Positions 4,750-5,229 of a DNA stretch of 5,229 bases are shown here, piece by piece. Under the pieces are notes generated by a model that did no database searches, had not been told where the DNA came from, and saw only the letters and a program-made list of their open reading frames with translations. Made by a program: the position numbers and the translations under genes. The first letter of the stretch is position 1; the number at the start of each line of letters is the position of its first letter. This stretch comes from Actinomycetota bacterium (GTDB taxonomy: Bacteria > Actinomycetota > Thermoleophilia > Solirubrobacterales > 70-9): assembly GCA_005884985.1 (NCBI GenBank), contig VAYK01000084.1, forward strand, positions 1 through 5,229, read 5' to 3'.

Positions 4750-5229
4750 CTAGCCGAAGAACACCTGCTGCAGCAGGAAGACGTTGAGCGCGATGATCAG
4801 GGCCCCCACGATGCCCGCGATGACCGTGAGCCAGCCCGGATTTGCGAGCGGCCCCATGACGTCGCGGCGCCGGGCGATCAACATCAGCGGGACCAGCGCG
4901 AACGGGATCCCGAACGAGAGCACGACCTGACTCATCACCAGCGCATTGGTGGGGTTCAGCCCCACCCCGAGCACGATCAGCGCCGGCGCCAGAGTGATCG
5001 CCCGCCGCAGGAAGATCAGCTCGAACCTCCCCCCAGCCTTGAGCTGATCGCCGAGGAAACGCGCGTTCTTCTCCATCGCGCCGATGATCTCGCCATAGCC
5101 CTGCTTGCCGAAGCGGCAGATGTTGTAGTACTGGGCGAGCATCTTCGCCGCCCCGGTCGAGAAGTTGAGCGTGAAGGTGGCGTCGGTCTGGCCGAGGTAG
5201 TTCTCGTAGAAGACCAGGTCGTCCGGGAG
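4750..5229 (-). CDS. Chimeric frame: glutamate decarboxylase segment joined to Nramp/MntH C-terminus (partial)
   Basis: The minus-strand frame is open from the right edge to TAG at 4750, giving 159 visible residues; its true start is outside. Residues 1-71 (LPDDLVFYENYLGQTDATFT, then LNFS, AQYYNICRFGKQGY 32-45 and GRFEL 67-71) resemble the C-terminal third of PLP-dependent glutamate decarboxylase, where LP.dLVF..NYLGgd.pTF.LNFS, aQYY and lGreGY are typical. From about residue 72 the sequence is the end of an Nramp-type Mn/Fe transporter: RRAITLAPAL 75-84, SQVVLSFGIPFALVPL 100-115, RRRDVMG 120-126, and three hydrophobic segments near 77-91, 96-119 and 132-158. The visible part has neither the Nramp DPGN/MPH metal-site helices nor the decarboxylase PLP lysine, and the last part of the decarboxylase is gone. 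Neither activity is expected from the transporter half. It is either a deletion-fusion pseudogene, an assembly misjoin or, least likely, a real fusion. A methionine at 5142 is internal, not the start. Confidence 0.75.
   Translation of the reverse strand, partial: LPDDLVFYENYLGQTDATFTLNFSTGAAKMLAQYYNICRFGKQGYGEIIGAMEKNARFLGDQLKAGGRFELIFLRRAITLAPALIVLGVGLNPTNALVMSQVVLSFGIPFALVPLMLIARRRDVMGPLANPGWLTVIAGIVGALIIALNVFLLQQVFFG
5005..5025 (-). other. Junction between decarboxylase-like and Nramp-like sequence
   Basis: The change of family falls within the residues FELIFLRR (about 5002-5025 on the minus strand). FELI still fits the decarboxylase (GadB has a GPYEFI-like string here), and FLRRAIT fits Nramp. 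The join keeps the reading frame exactly. I see no insertion sequence, long repeat or stop codon at the join. Confidence 0.6.

Noticed and set aside
4053..4787. Plus-strand frame crossing the SDR gene end, the element and the start of the right-hand gene
   Set aside because: It is a shadow in another frame of the SDR gene that runs by chance through the non-coding repeat. It has low-complexity Arg/Ala/Asp composition and no domain.
5140..5142. Methionine at 5142 as the start of an independent short Nramp-tail gene
   Set aside because: The frame upstream of it to the window edge continues the glutamate decarboxylase match without a break, so the methionine is internal.
1..5229. tRNA, rRNA, CRISPR array or defence system
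   Set aside because: I saw no cloverleaf-like segments, no regularly spaced repeats and no effector, nuclease or toxin-antitoxin motifs on either strand.

Overview
The window is GC-rich (roughly 70% by eye) with strong G/C bias at third codon positions and several GTG starts. These traits, the family resemblance of the proteins and start codons placed just downstream of TANNNT boxes suggest a high-GC actinobacterium, possibly of the Thermoleophilia/Solirubrobacterales type. The phylum is a moderately supported inference; the class is a guess.

Layout, left to right. Bases 1-114 hold what is probably the 3' tip of an upstream plus-strand gene, then a short promoter region. A metallophosphoesterase gene (plus, 115-1572) follows. 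Its stop is a TGA after which the same frame stays open for 32 codon-like triplets, ending at another TGA at 1669-1671. It converges on dut (dUTPase, minus, 1678-2109). dut lies 21 bases downstream of hflX (ribosome-associated GTPase, minus, 2131-3480), and the two probably form a transcription unit. hflX is divergent from an NAD(P)-binding epimerase/dehydratase-type SDR gene (plus, 3565-4557), with an 84-base promoter region between them. The 192 bases after the SDR gene are almost entirely an imperfect inverted-repeat element with two internal hairpins. It looks like a MITE flanked by a TAA duplication. The right end (minus, 4750-5229, running off the edge) is one open frame whose N-terminal part reads as glutamate decarboxylase and whose C-terminal part reads as the end of an Nramp/MntH metal transporter.

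The genes do not form one pathway. HflX (ribosome rescue/splitting) and dUTPase (nucleotide-pool sanitation) are housekeeping functions. The phosphoesterase and the SDR have unknown substrates.

The points most worth a second look are the decarboxylase-transporter chimera, the MITE-like element wedged between two convergent stop codons, the in-frame TGA with a hairpin directly behind it in the phosphoesterase, and the recurrence of a TANNNT box 7-9 bases upstream of all four complete genes, which points to leaderless mRNAs. I did not find a new multi-gene defence or mobile system here.
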